Part shown: positions 24,036 through 50,600 of the stretch, one piece after another
Position numbering within the stretch: position 1 is the first letter of the stretch
Layout of the letters: every line of letters starts with the position of its first letter
Assembly (NCBI GenBank): GCA_964019415.1
Contig: OZ025876.1
Span: 4,958,793-5,022,792 of the forward strand
Length of the DNA: 64,000 nucleotides
Direction of reading: 5' to 3'
Source: Ianthella basta
Lineage: Eukaryota; Porifera; Demospongiae; Verongiida; Ianthellidae
Translations under genes and position numbers: made by a program
Notes under the pieces: generated by a model
Databases searched by the model: none
The model's input: the letters and a program-made list of their open reading frames with translations, nothing else
What the model was told of the DNA's origin: nothing

Positions 24036-25562
24036 CATTGGATAGAACCCACAGCAAGGTGTCATGTTTGGGCAGATGTTTGCCCATACTCAGACAATGA
24101 ACCTTAAAGTTTTTGGTGATAGCTAATTTAAAATCATAATTTTATACTGTCAGTGACTTTTGTGTGGTAAATTTATGGTCATTAGTTTATTGATTTAAAA
24201 GACAGTCCATGCATGCAGAGATTGCACACAATCCCATACTGTTTTATAATTGTTGCCATGCATGTAGCTGTCATGGTATTCATGATCATATAACTATGCA
24301 TCACAGCAACATATTGATTATTCTGATATGAGTAGTCCTATTATAGCTATCATCATTGTCAGTGACACAACTTTCTAGCGTATACGTATATTTGATATAA
24401 TGTGCTAATAAGTTTAGCTGTATCTAGGAAAGTTGCGGGCTGACAGCTCCAACCTTAGCTTATGACATACCATATATATCTAACCAATTTAACATATCAT
24501 GCTACAATAATAACATTCATATGGCATGCATGCACTTGTTAATTTCTCAGGAACAGTATTATAAATATTATTGTGCCAGTATAATAATTATAATAATAGT
24601 CTGATTCGAAATTTAGGCAGCTTTCATCATGCACAGGGAAAGAGGAACACACCATTATTGCCAAGCAAATGATAATTTTAGGGTGGCACATAATGGTATG
24701 ATATAAAACAGACCTTGGACTCAGGGATTTAAAAACACACATTGCATAAAGGGAGTTATATGCACAAAGTCATGATGATTGTGACCTGGCAAGGTGCAGT
24801 GAAGAACAAGCAATACATGAAGAAATGGGACAGTACATGCAATGGTTGCGTGGCACATGCATAATTAAGGATTAGGGCTATGTCAGAATCAAAGGCCTAT
24901 AGGTGAGCTGCCAGATACAAGTAGCAAAAATGATGTAGTAGCTGCCATGCAGAGATGGCAGTTGGCCTGCTGTCTCGAGAGCATCTCTCCTGCATGGCTT
25001 TCTTTGTGCTTCATGGGCAATTTCCTTGAGGAGGAAGTAGGCGTAATTTGTGTTTAGTGTCCCAAACAACATTAAACAATCTCAATAATCAGAAAGTGCA
25101 TTGAAAATCCACTATAGGATAAGATTGACATCAGGAGCTAGTATGACAGCTTAAGCTTGGTTCTGTTTCCTGATTTCACACAGCTGGCTGGTTGCTGAGT
25201 TCCAGGGGATTGTCAGCTCCAGGAGGGTCACCAGGTAAAAGACAATATCTGGCCTTGCTTTTGTGGTGGCAAGGTTGATGGAGACAGTTAAGGTTGCCAG
25301 TGGTGACTCACAGCCTAGAAGACTGAAGATGTCGGCATCATGATGCCGACATCTTAGCTAATCACAAAACATTTTAGCTAGCTACATTGTCGACATTTTA
25401 ATCATAAAAAAAACAAGCATATGATAATATTCAAGATCACACATGCATGCATATGGGCCTCGTATCCTAGCCTCGTACCCAGGCCATGGTATATGCGGGG
25501 CTAGCAGCTGAGCATGCACATTTAGGCATTGACATTTAAAAGACCCGCCTGTTGATCATGAT
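24036..25562. other. Spacer between genes B and C
   Basis: AT-rich 3' flank of gene B, then low-complexity sequence. The only structure I noted is the perfect palindrome at 25326-25355. No coding exon was recognised. Confidence 0.55.
25326..25355. repeat. Perfect 30-bp palindrome
   Basis: AAGATGTCGGCATCA is followed at once by its exact reverse complement TGATGCCGACATCTT. It lies about 310 bases before the gene C start codon. No function is assigned. Confidence 0.8.
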
Positions 25563-25604
25563 CACGTGCACGTTATTCTAAGAACGGGGAGCCGTGGGCA
25601 CGTG
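25563..25604. promoter_or_regulatory. Two CACGTG E-boxes upstream of gene C
   Basis: CACGTG occurs at 25563-25568 and 25599-25604, ending 95 and 59 bases before the ATG at 25663. It parallels the single box in A and E and the pair in D. Confidence 0.4.
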
Positions 25605-25662
25605 CAACACATTCGACCATATACGCACGTCTGTCCGTGGTACGACAGACGGCCGAGACCTC

Positions 25663-38963
<13,301 letters not shown>

Positions 38964-41419
38964 GACAATTCATCAATGATCTGACTTTAATCTCCTCACC
39001 ACCAACAGAGAACTTGTATTCATTCCTATTCTGTTTTTTGTAAAAGTTCATAACCACCTCATATGCACTGCTTTCCTTTTTTGTAGTATGTGTGTCTCAA
39101 TATTATAATACGTGCTTGCTCATTGTGTTGTCAAATGGCAGGTCGTGCATAGCCTGCTCAAGCTCATTACAACCATCAGGCTATGTACAATTGTGAATTT
39201 GCTGCAAAAAGCAACATAGAATTCAGCAGCATTGTCTGTTTGCACATTTCCTTGTGATTCGACCACTGTAAAGACATGTACTGGATAGGAGTAAATTAAT
39301 AAATTGCCAGTGGACAGTTTTCTTGAGGTGTCTCTGAAACGTGATTGTCTCCATCCTTGGAAACAAGATGGCCGTGGGCACCTCAAGCTCCACTCCATTC
39401 TGTAATTATAGTCATTTTGACCTAACCATTCTAGAGCAGGCAATATTGTATACTTAATTAAATTTCATGCAGCTTAAGGTGCATGTGTCCTTATCCATTT
39501 TATTGAACATGTGCATTGGGAAACTCAGAGTCAATTACTCTTAATTGAGAAGATCAGTCCACATTTATCCAGTCCATTTTTAAGTTATGCATTAATTAAA
39601 TGAGTTACAAATTAAATACACAATTTAATAATTTAGTAGAGGCTCATTGCTATGGCATAGCTAGGACTGGCAAATTCTTGAGCAGTCACGTAGCACAAAC
39701 AGATTAAATGTAAAGCATTTGGACCACAAAGGTCTTCATCTGATTCAGTTACAATACTGAAGAAAGATGAGTGATTGGCCTAATATATGTTGGAGGTTTG
39801 CGCAGGTTGGAGGTATGTGCGTAACATATATACAGCACCCTAGTGATGTCATATATTTTGTAAGAGCAGGATGTCTTGATGAAGGTGACAAGTGACAGGT
39901 CACGATCATGAGTAGTAACAATAATATTGATTAATGAATATTGATAACAGTAATGATGGGTGAGGTGTATGAGTCATGAAAATGGGAAGGTGAAGGGACA
40001 AAGCCTACTCGGACCCAATCTGAACAGTCCATGGGTTGGTCAGGGTGGGTTCAGGACTGGGTTCCACACTGTGGACAACTCTAGGCCACTGCCCAAGTTC
40101 ATGGTGTCCTCACTCAGCTTGATGTGGATGGCTTCACTTGTTCTTCTCTGCCAGTAATTGGTCATACCGCTTCTTTTCACTCTGGCGCCATCCCAGTCAG
40201 TCATGTGGTTCAACTCATGGGCATGGAGTGCATGCAATGTCGTTCTTTGGGTCTCCATGCTTGACCGGCTGCTTGTGTTCACCAAGTCTCACCATGAGCG
40301 TCCTCTTGGTTTCCCCGATATAGGTTTAACGGCATTCCTTACAGGGGACCTTGTAGACCACTTCTCTCTTCCTCTCCTCGAGAATGCAGGTCTTGACTCG
40401 CATCAGGGTCACATGATCTTCAGTGGGTCCTCACCTGTGGGTTCAGAGGGAGGGGGAGAGAGACGAGGTTGATGGGAGAGTGTCTTCCTTACCAGGTTTT
40501 CGGGAAGCTGTTGGCACACCACACACATAGGAAGTGTGCTTCATGTGCACACCTAAAAGAGTGTGCATATTGGGACAACTTGGCACACCTAATGTGGTGT
40601 GCTCAGGACACCAAACTTGTTCCAATGTAGTCTTGCGCCCATGCATGTCTGGCTTATGCCACATACAAAAATGCAGGAGCCTTATATACATCTTGTACTT
40701 ATAGAAGGTAATACCAAGGGTTGCAAGCAGATACCTAAACTAAAGATTTCAACCATACTCAGCTAGTAGAACTGCTTTCATGCATGATAATCTCCATAAT
40801 ATTATATGGACACTTATGCGGCCAATTCATGGTTACTAACAAATTAATTTAATAGATTCAGTTGCAACTATTGCATGATGTTTTAGCATCAATATCAGTG
40901 ACACAATTGTAGCTAAATACTTTAATGCAACATGCATAAATATCCAATGCCATGGTTACAATTGTAAACATTGCTTGATTGCTCTGTATATTATATTGTG
41001 AATTCTAATTATAATGCCCTACCTAATATTTGTTAATGAATACAATAATCCACTATACGTATTGCATGCACTCTGATGAATTATAATTGTGCAGTAGAAG
41101 CTACTTGATGGATTCTTCTACTAATTACATTATAATGTGGTTATACGCAACTTATCAGGTTTATATTACATGCACATGTTTTAATAATTTTTGTCATGAA
41201 TTTAATGTATCAGACAGCACAGTAGTGCTGCCTATGTAGAGATGGTCGTGGTTGTTTGTATGCTGTAATCAGGCAGCATACAAAAGAAAAATAGTACTAC
41301 TAAAGTAGTAATTATATAAAGTAGTGAGAATTTAACCAACAGTGTACCTTTTCAACCAAATAATACCACCAAACCAGTACAATTATACAACACTTCTGTG
41401 ATCAGCCTCCATTAGATGC
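38964..41419. other. Spacer between genes C and D
   Basis: The first 350 bases resemble the 3' flank of gene D: GCTATGTACA, GCAAAAA, AACAT, TTGTGATTC, ACCACTG and AAAGA occur in order near 39180-39270 and near 57350-57450. Next come the Penelope-like fragment 39690-40440 and an AT-rich stretch (40730-41390) with nothing recognised. Confidence 0.6.
39690..40440 (-). mobile_element. 3' end of a Penelope-like / GIY-YIG retroelement
   Basis: On the minus strand, frames read KTNKRTLMVRLGEHKQP, HMTDWDGARVK, then NYWQRRTSEAIHIKLSED and TMNLGSGLELSTVWNPVL, with stops and frame shifts between. This order is typical of the GIY-YIG-type C-terminus of Penelope-like and related retroelements. Downstream on the same strand GATGAAGACCTTTGTGGTCC (near 39730) looks like its 3' untranslated region. 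The copy is truncated and dead. Confidence 0.6.
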
Positions 41420-41506
41420 ATGAATGATACTATGCAGCATTCTAGTCCATCATGGATGCAAGGGGGCGGATCGAGCGAGTACGCGACAGAGGAGACGCCC
41501 ACGCGG

Positions 41507-41542
41507 CACGTGATCTTCCAGAAAGAGAGGGGTGGCCACGTG
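41507..41542. promoter_or_regulatory. Two CACGTG E-boxes upstream of gene D coding region
   Basis: CACGTG at 41507-41512 (followed by ATCTTCCA, as in gene E) and at 41537-41542. If transcription starts downstream of them, as spacing in A, C and E suggests, the ATG at 41420 cannot be used. Confidence 0.4.
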
Positions 41543-41681
41543 TATGCACGCTCGATCCAACTTGTCTATGCAGCAGCATTGACAGACGGCGAGAAAGAGC
41601 TCATTTACTCACCTGACAGTTCTCCAGCGGCACCGTACGACGCCTACCACTGCTATTACGAAGTGTGTGCTTACTTCCCGA

Positions 41682-44600
41682 ATGTCGGGATTGCCTACTC
41701 TGCCAGACCTGTCCGTAGGGGACAGCTCGAAGTCGAGCTTAGAACCCAAGAAGGTTTACGGAGATGAGCCACCAGCTGCATGTGAACAGCCTGCCAAGAG
41801 GTTGCTTCCCTTAAAGGAGCTCTGTTGTCGGTTCGTAGGACAGAACCTTCCCTTTGGAGTTGTACAGCTGTATCCCTCACGTGTCCCTGAGGACGTGCAA
41901 AGAAGAATCGCGTTCTGGTCCTTTCCTACTGACGAGAGGAAGCTCATGGACTGCGCCAAAGTCATGGGAGGAGCTACTGTGGACGATATTAAGTGCGCAA
42001 GAGTAACAAGAGTAGAAGGCATGGTGCAATCAGGTAAGACATGAGCTGATGGTCATGACATTTTGTGGGTAGCTTGCTCTATCGTTTGAATTGATACTAA
42101 TTGAGGCTGTCTCTTCATTATAATGACATTCTTGCATCAGGAATGTACCTTACAGGAACTGTCTCACGCTCTCCAAGCCTGGACCACAACAGAAGCTACC
42201 CAGGACAGAGTGCGAGTGAAGGCTTTAGAGCATACGTCCAGTTTGACAGAGGTTGTATTACAACAACAAAGTGCTCTTGTGGTGAGCAGAACTGGTGCAG
42301 GCATGTCTTGGCCCTCTGCCTGGCACGACTGGATGAGAGTGCTCCTCTCCAGCTCCACCCTCCAATATCAGAGACCCTGACCAACTTGGACCAAGACCAG
42401 CTCCAGAAGCTAGTTCAGTACTTCCTTGAGAAGTTGCCCCTTGAAGGTGTGGCTGCTGTCCAGGAGATTGCAAGCAATCTACTTGACAATGGGTCAGAAG
42501 CCAATCAATCTCCGGGAGCACCTGGTGAGTAGTCGAATTTTTATGCATTGTGTATGACAACCCTGTCTGTTACATTAGTCTTTCCAGCTGTGGTTTCTAT
42601 CAGCAAGTGTGGTAGCATTCTCTATGTAGGATTGGCACAGGTGTTATTGTGTTTCCTTTTATTGGTACAGAGATAATATCCTATAAAGTGTCAAGAACCT
42701 CCAGAACTAGGCTAGATATAGTTATGTACAGTATAGCAGGAAAATTTCACAGAAGAAAATTTCACGATTTTGCTCAAAATCAAACATTTCGCGTTTTTAA
42801 TTTCATGATTCCCAGTATTTTCACGATGTACAGCATTTCACGATTCCTAGCTATAAATCAGCCTTATGTTATTTGGAAAGACGACCAGAAGTGCTACTTT
42901 CACAGGTACACAGGGACTGTTGCACACGCTGATATGGCAAGACCTTCAAGAGCTACCTACACCACGGAAAGCTGCGTAAGAGGCTACCATGTCTACAAGG
43001 ATGTATAGACCGCTACAGTTGGAGAGGAGCTGCAGTGTGCCAGGGAGAGCAACATTTCTACAAATCGTTGTGCAGTAGCAATACCGGAAGACAATGAGGT
43101 GGTAGGACACATTCTGCGGAAGATCTCATGCGTGTGTGCCCTGTTATTCCCCAAATCCATTGCATAACTAGCAACTTCAGCACGCTGCTTCAGCATCAAC
43201 TTCTGACATGAGCTAGATGCTATTCCACACTTTAGATGTTCACACTTTTATTTTCACGAACGGCCCTTAACTTGCGAAATTCGCAAAAATACCGTCTTGC
43301 AAAACTCTGTACGCATGAGGTACTACTGGTAAATGCAAAGCATTGTGGGGCGAGCCTGAGGAAGTGCCGTGGCAGTGTTGGCTAGCATGTACTATCGGTT
43401 TCAACCTTCAAACACATCCATGCTTTTGCATGTGATGCTTTGCACGTGCATGGCCTGTATGCTTGAGTAGCAAAATAGCTATACGTACATGTGTATGTGC
43501 ATATATCATGTAAACTGGAGTAATTTTGTCACTAGGGTAATTCCGTCACTAGGGTTATGTGTTGACTCTTCTTCCTTTGTGGTGAAGTATTCACTCAGCA
43601 CAACACTGCTATTTTACAACCTATCTACTTTACTCTTGTATGTGGGTGTGAGTGCGCTCCTCAATATATACCCCATTGCCATGGCAACGCACTGGTGTGT
43701 GACTGCAATAAGAGGCCCATTCTGATGTTTAACTGCAATAGGAGCTCCAGGGCTCTTATATACCTTTACCAAATATGGTGATAGTGAGTTTAACAGAGCT
43801 GATGTATGTAAACACAAAGTCTTTCTGCTAGATTCTCAAGACAGTCCCATTTGAAAAGAAGTGGTAGCATTAACAACACAAATGCAGATTAGAAGCGTGC
43901 ACCTCTAGGCCTACACCTGAAATTAGCTGCTATTGCAAGGATGCAGTGAAAAGGTAGGGTAAAACATGACCTCCTTCTCACTACACCCAATGCACGCAAA
44001 CAAACAACGTAAGATGGTACATAACCAAGCCAGAGGATCCAGATCAACCAACACACTGAACGCACAGGCGAAGTACAGACAACATGTGATCTCGATTGTG
44101 AACACATGCATTCTGTTCCCTGCGCCAACAACAATGAACACACAAAACCATTACATCATTGTGAAGTGGTCTGTATGACAAATAGGAGTTTACAGTACAT
44201 CATACGATAGCTACAAACAGGCAAAATCACCGCACGCCTTATAGGAATAATGATTAGTCTCGCATGCCAGACCGCTGCAGGAGGGGCTGGTATCATTGCA
44301 TAGTCAACTTGTGTCCAGGACAAGATCCTGTACTGGCCAATCATATTTGCTGTGTACTATACATTGTCCTCCTAAATTTAGAGACATGGTGTCGGCTCAC
44401 TCTGAGGATAGATTACTGGAGCAAGAACGAGCCATACAAGCCAAAAGGTCCAATTTCAGGCAATCCATAATTTACTCTGCAGATTACTACACGTACTGCG
44501 ATGACACAAGAGTTTAACTGCTATTACACAACAGTGTTCATTCCTATGGACTAGTTGGCTTGTACACTACTGAAAGCGAAGCAAGTAGTCTTGATGCCCA

Positions 44601-47600
44601 AGGCGCCTTGGATTTGTTCTGTAGCATTCAATTCGGGACACTTCAATTTTGAAAGAGTTGCATAGGTGCCAATGTCCATGACATGCTCATCATCAGCAGT
44701 CCCCAGACATCTAATCAAAATAGCCACTGTACAATGCGTCTCACTCTTCATTATAATCATCCGTCACTGCTCCGTGCCACAATTGGCTGGCACAATACCA
44801 ATTTAATGACATTGCTTGCACAGCGTGGCCCAGGCCCTGTACACCGATCCCATGGGATCCGCGTTGCCCTTCAGGGCTACCACTATTCAAACTAGCTTTC
44901 AACCTCCTGCTTGTCAGTTGTCAGTTACACAACTCAGTCACAACATGCACAGATGATAGCTAACTATATTGCCCTAAATGCTCTTTGCATGCATGCTTTC
45001 ATTTTGTTTCAGTTCATGCAAGCTGTCCTGTATTACTCTTTTTGAGGCTGTTTGCATCTAATGTATAGCCTATTGTAATTTTCTATACAATACTATAAAA
45101 TACTCCACTGTTGGTCCCTTTGTTGATGTTGCTTGCTCTGCTGCATTTGGTGGAACTGATCTAAAGTGCTCGAATTGAGGATTGTCAGTGTTCTCTCATG
45201 CCTTGCTTTGGTTGCAGATTTAACAGCAGGAGGGTGCCCTGGTGATACACCTGTGTGGCAGATGGACAAGAATTATATCATTAGAAGGCTGAACTCAGCC
45301 TATGAGATAAAGCTGAATAGAAGATATCATAGATACTGTGAATCGTCTACTCTCCAGAATTGTACAGCTACACTTATAGGATTCAAGGAGTTCAAGTTAG
45401 ATTCCAGATTTAACAGTGCCCTACAAACCCTTCTGCTGTACGAAGATGACAACTTGTCCATTGCTTTGAAGTGGGCTTTAGAGAAGTTTTCACTCATTAA
45501 ATGCAAGGAAGTGCATGTGCATGAATATCCACAACAAGACGCTATGACGACAGACCTGAAATGGTAAGTGTCATGTAGATAATGAATACTAGGTATAGGG
45601 CACTTTTAGTTTGACATTCCACACCTGCTTTTCAGCAGTGTAAAGTAGCTGCATGTTATGTGTCATCTCAATTATGTTTGAAGAGGGGTGTCTAGGTAAT
45701 AGTTAAATGCTGACCAAGAGGTGTCGCTGAGATTTAGAGCACGAGGCAAGAGGGCGCGAAGTGCCCGAGTGCAGAGTGGTCTAAATCTTCAGAGACACCG
45801 ATTGGTCAGCATTTAAGTGTTATAGATCCCAACGATTGGGCAAGGAGCGGCAGCGAATCTGTTTCACTACTCGTACTTGCGTCATCCCGCGTCTTCCGGA
45901 AGTAGTTAGCAATTTCTGACAATGGCCGAGAAAACGTCGTTTGGTTATTGGGTTTGTCATCTCACAGCAGACGTTCCTAAAGGTCGGCAGTGGATGCAGC
46001 GCGTAAGCTAAACGTAAGCTTACTCACTGTCAGCCCCGTCAGCCACAGCATTTCCCAGAGCGGTGTCCTAAGCCTGTTCCCAGCTCGTAATCAGTTCCTT
46101 TCTCGGCTCTGGTTCGTAGGCCGCTGCATGCCGGATTGTTGCATTACCCTGTTTGTCGATGAAACAAGTAACCCGAGCGAACTGTGCATCGTATGTTGTG
46201 GAGTTAGCTACTATTGTTATCGCAGCTGCAGTTTCTCTGCTATAGACCACGGGCCCAAGCCACGCCCATGCTCTAAATCGCTATTTAGAGCATAGCACGA
46301 ACGACGCATATGCCACGCCCATGCTCTAAATTGTTATTTAGAGCTGCTCTAAATTGTTATTTAGAGCTGCTCTAAATTGTTATTTAGAGCATAGGCGCGA
46401 ACGCCACGCGTCGAATTAGAACACGGCTAGACGAAATAGACCACGGCGCGAAACAACACCCGGGGTGTCTACAATGTTTAGAAACATCGTTTAGATGCAC
46501 GTTACCATGGCAACGGGATCTATATTGCTATTTAGAGCATAGGCGCGAACGCCACGCATCGAATTAGAACACGGCTAGACGAAATAGACCACGGCGCGAA
46601 ACAACACCTGGGGTGTCTACAACGTTTAAAAACATTGTTTAGACGCATGTTACCATGGCAATGGGATCTATTAATGTAATAAGCTTCGCATTCTCTTGTA
46701 TTATCCTAAACAAGAAGCCAGCCATGAAGTTGACTGCTGGTAGAAAGGTTATTTGTCTCATTGTAGGGTAATAGACATAGACATATTCATAATAGACATA
46801 TTCCAGCGCCACACGTGCACAATACCTGGTGTAATGATTATTGGATAGCAGATACATAAGCAGACATCACACATCAGAAAATCATGGGGGTACAGGTATA
46901 GGAACCTGCCTTCCATCACTTCCAAGGCCTCTCTCTGATACTGTCAATCCCAGTGATGCAACCAATTGGTCGTCCCAGTAGAGTGGCCATGCCTGGGTCA
47001 ACTGAATGGAGGCAGAGGCAACAGAGAGCAATGCTTCTTTTGTGGTAGAGTTGATGCAGATTAGCTTGGACTTGTCGTGGTTGAGCTGGAGTCCCAAGTC
47101 AGCTGCTGCCCTATCAACCAGTTCCAGGTCATGGAGAACCTTTTCCACACTCCCTCCCAGAGTTCCATCATCAAAGTAGAAAACCTGGGAAGTTCACTGC
47201 TACTCCAGTGTCATGGACTGTGAGACAAAACAGTAGGGGGCCCAGAGGATCCCTTTGCTGGATGTCCTCTGCAGATTGTAGAGAGTCACCTCCGAAAAAG
47301 AGGGTGGAGGGTGTACTGTAAGCAAAGTGGGCCAAAGGGAAATCTCTGGAACCTTCTCATTCACAGCCATGAGCATCTTGTCACATCAGTGGAGTTAAAT
47401 GCATTCTTCATGTCAAGCTTAAGAAGAGGTTGTCTGACGGCAGGTTGCAGAGGAACATGCAAGCGACATGACTGCTGACAAGTAAAAAGGTACTTACCTC
47501 TGCATACAGGTTGACGAAAGTTGAAGTTTTGCCACTGTGCTGGGAGGCCTTTTCGGAGAATCCCACTCCTCATCAGCAGTACTGGGCAGCATCCAGATGT

Positions 47601-50600
47601 CACCAAGCAACCGCGTTGTACGCGATTGGTTGGTGCCATCCGTCTGTGTTGATGTTAAAAACGTCGTTTCACCCGAAAACAGAGAAAGCATCGTGGCATG
47701 GGTAAATAAATGGAAGCTGCCCAGTGCTGCTGATGAGGAGTGTGATTCTCCGAAAAGGCCTTCCAGCACAGTGGCAAAACTCCAACTTTTGTCAACCTGT
47801 ATGCAAAGGTAAGTACCTTTTTTCTTGTCATTTACCTACTCCAGCTAGATGGAGTCAATTCTCTTTTTGCTGACTGTTGCACCCTTCGTGGGACCAGACA
47901 GCTTTGCCTACTGTTGCGCCCTTCGTGGGACCAGATGGCAGTCATACACCTTCGTGGTGATGTTGTTACCCCTTACATCGCGGTGACATTCCGGCATGGT
48001 GTTAGTCTAGCCACGTCTTTTGTTACAGACATGACTGCTGCCTTAGCACCAAGTGGGGCCTGATAACCCAATTGGTGGGGTGCAAGGAGAGCACTCATTG
48101 CCTTCACCACGCGAGCGCCAGCACATTTGACAGCCAAACATCAAAGGGTGCACCACACAGCAATAGGCCTGACACTTCTGTTAGTCTTTTCTAGCGCAAC
48201 CGAGGATGCACCAAGAAGAAAGTGCAAACTGAAGGAGTAGTTGGTCCGCCAAGGACAAGGTTGACAAGGGCCCTCAACAAGCAGGGGGCACAGCTGCCGG
48301 CAGAGTGGAGCCTTGAGGTGCTGCGGCCAGTGGCCATCCAGCCCTCCGGCCAATCCACAAGGAAAGGTTTGATGGCCCTGGCCACCTCCTCACTGTCCTC
48401 ATGCAGGGCCTGGTCAGATTAGGGTTTCAGTGGAATAATGCATGGGGGAGTTCTGATGAGGAGCTGAATGGTTGCTCTTCAGGGCGACCAGAGGCTCACC
48501 ACTGTTAGGAGCAAAGGACTCTAATGAGCTAGCCATTTGGATAGCACCTTCTGAAGTCCCTTCTTCTAACTTTGCAGCTACCCTAGGTGCCATGGTTTGA
48601 AAGAATTGTCACTGGGCTGGGGCGGATAATTGTTGGAGGGAGAGTGGTAGTTGTCACTCTTTACAGAACCTTGGCAACAGTCCCTCACCAGTCCATGAAT
48701 GTGTATGTTTTTGTCTTATCTGAGAGGTATAACACAGTGGTAAATGGCGCAGACAGCTCTACAAGATGGATCAGAGTTGCTTGCTGGGGCCGCGGAAGAT
48801 GTGCAGGGGCTGGCGGAGATGCCGGACCCTACCAGTGCCATTGCGCTTTGACGAGCATTTCATGGCACCACGGTGCCACGGTAGGACTTCGAAGATCACG
48901 GACTTGCCGTGTCCTGTTGGAAGACAAACTACAGTGTCCTTCCCGTTCACAATGCAGAGTATAGCAGCCACCTGCTGCTGAGATAGGGTAATTCCGTCTC
49001 GCTTCAAGCTCGACAAAGAAAGCGCAATGGCACTGGCAGGGTCCGGCATCTCCGCCATCTTCCGCTCCAAAAAACATACTTGTCGATTGTCGGCTTACTA
49101 CACTCTATGAATACTATTGCCCCAATTTCTGGGCAGTAGCATCTCATTGGTCACAAGTCACGTGCAAGGTGTGAACTAATCGCTATGTTTGCTAGACCAT
49201 CCTTTCCCTTCCGCGCCTCCTGGCTGCTTGTTAGGACGGTCTAGCTGGCTAGACTAAAGAAAATTAGAGACCTCTCTAAGTTTTAGTTGCAAAATAGTGC
49301 AGTAGGTGACATTTTCTAAGCTGGATAGTCACCTAAAAGCCTCACTCTAGGTAACTACCCCACACATTGTATGCATATGTGTGATATCAGGCAGCTTGAA
49401 AACTTAAGCCATACGAAGCTGAAATTTAAATGGCATTGTTTTCAATCTCTCTATATAATTTTAGGGTAGAGTGGTGCTTCTGCCGGATGCTACTCCCTGT
49501 GATGCAGATATTCTTTGCCAGCCCAACCATTAGTAGCAGTGCCAAGGAAGATGTGACTGAGTGCCTAGCGCAGTGCTTGCAGCAGGACCTGCCCAGCCCA
49601 ATTGTTGAGCTACTCAACTGCTTCAAGGAAATTGCTACCAACACAGTGTTAGCAGACACGAAGGGCTGCAGCCAATTGCTTTCTCATCTTCGGCAAACAT
49701 TGTTGAGCCACTCTCAGCTTGACAGCAGCGCTGGAGGGCTTGCAGTCAGTGATCCTGCCCTTCTCCACTGTGCCATGGCAGTTGTGCAGTACATGGATTT
49801 TTACAATCACGGTTGTGCCCCAGAGATGGAAGGAATTCTTGTCACTATTTGCAACTTGGTCTTCCCAGCAATCCTCACTGATGCAGCGTCTCTAGAAGAG
49901 TTAACAGCCATCCGTGTTGACCATGGTTTGCAAAAAATGAGCCTTCCCTTACTGCTGGAGTATGGTATTACACTGCTGCATTGCATATCTAGTCCTGATC
50001 TGGCTGCTGAGTTGATCTTCAAGCTAATGGGAAACCAGCTGCTTGTCAAGAATTGCAGTAAAGAAATTCTGGTAAGTGGAGAATTCAATGGTTTATGTGC
50101 CTTGTATCAGCATGTACGTAATTGGGCCTCATTTCACACACTCTTTTCATATGGGTGATGTGAATCAGTGTGAGGTCATGCAGTTGCTTTAGAGGAGAAG
50201 CATGCCTAAGAGTGGTAACCACGCAGTGCTTGAACTTGCAGCCTTTGAATTCACCGCAGATACTGCTGTGGTAGTTGATGTATCACACATGCACCCACCA
50301 TGACCACACACTTTTGATTGCATTGTATTTGTGCAAGTATATGCACACTCATGCTCACCCCTGCAATTGTTCATGCATTTAGTTATGGTGCTTAGTCAGA
50401 CACTTCACTGGAGGATGTTTAGCAACACAAGTACATGCATATGTCCCTGCCAATAATTCCAGCTGTATACGGATTTTAGGTAGGCTCTGTTTCATGCAGG
50501 CTACATTACACTTATGATTGCAGTCGATATGGGCCTGAATATCTATAGGGTAAAGGATGCTCTAACGTGGCACTCTCCCAAAGAAGGTGGCAGAGCAAGT

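Larger units (their letters stand above)
45564..49464 (+). other. Intron 3 of gene D, composite of nested elements
   Basis: A 3.9-kb phase-2 intron, against 130-450 bases in A, B and C. The excess is explained by the palindromic element 45699-45824, the hairpin and tandem arrays 46270-46672, the LINE remnant 46880-48590 with its inserted foldback 47473-47831, and the helicase fragment 48771-49070. Confidence 0.65.

Noticed and set aside
25594-25662. N-terminal extension of gene C
   Set aside because: The upstream frame starts at GTG rather than ATG and has no counterpart in the other copies. ATG 25663 aligns with the shared start.
41420-41767. Separate small gene at the 5' end of gene D
   Set aside because: Its second half aligns with the N-termini of C and A until the extra G. 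It is gene D's own damaged first exon, not another gene.
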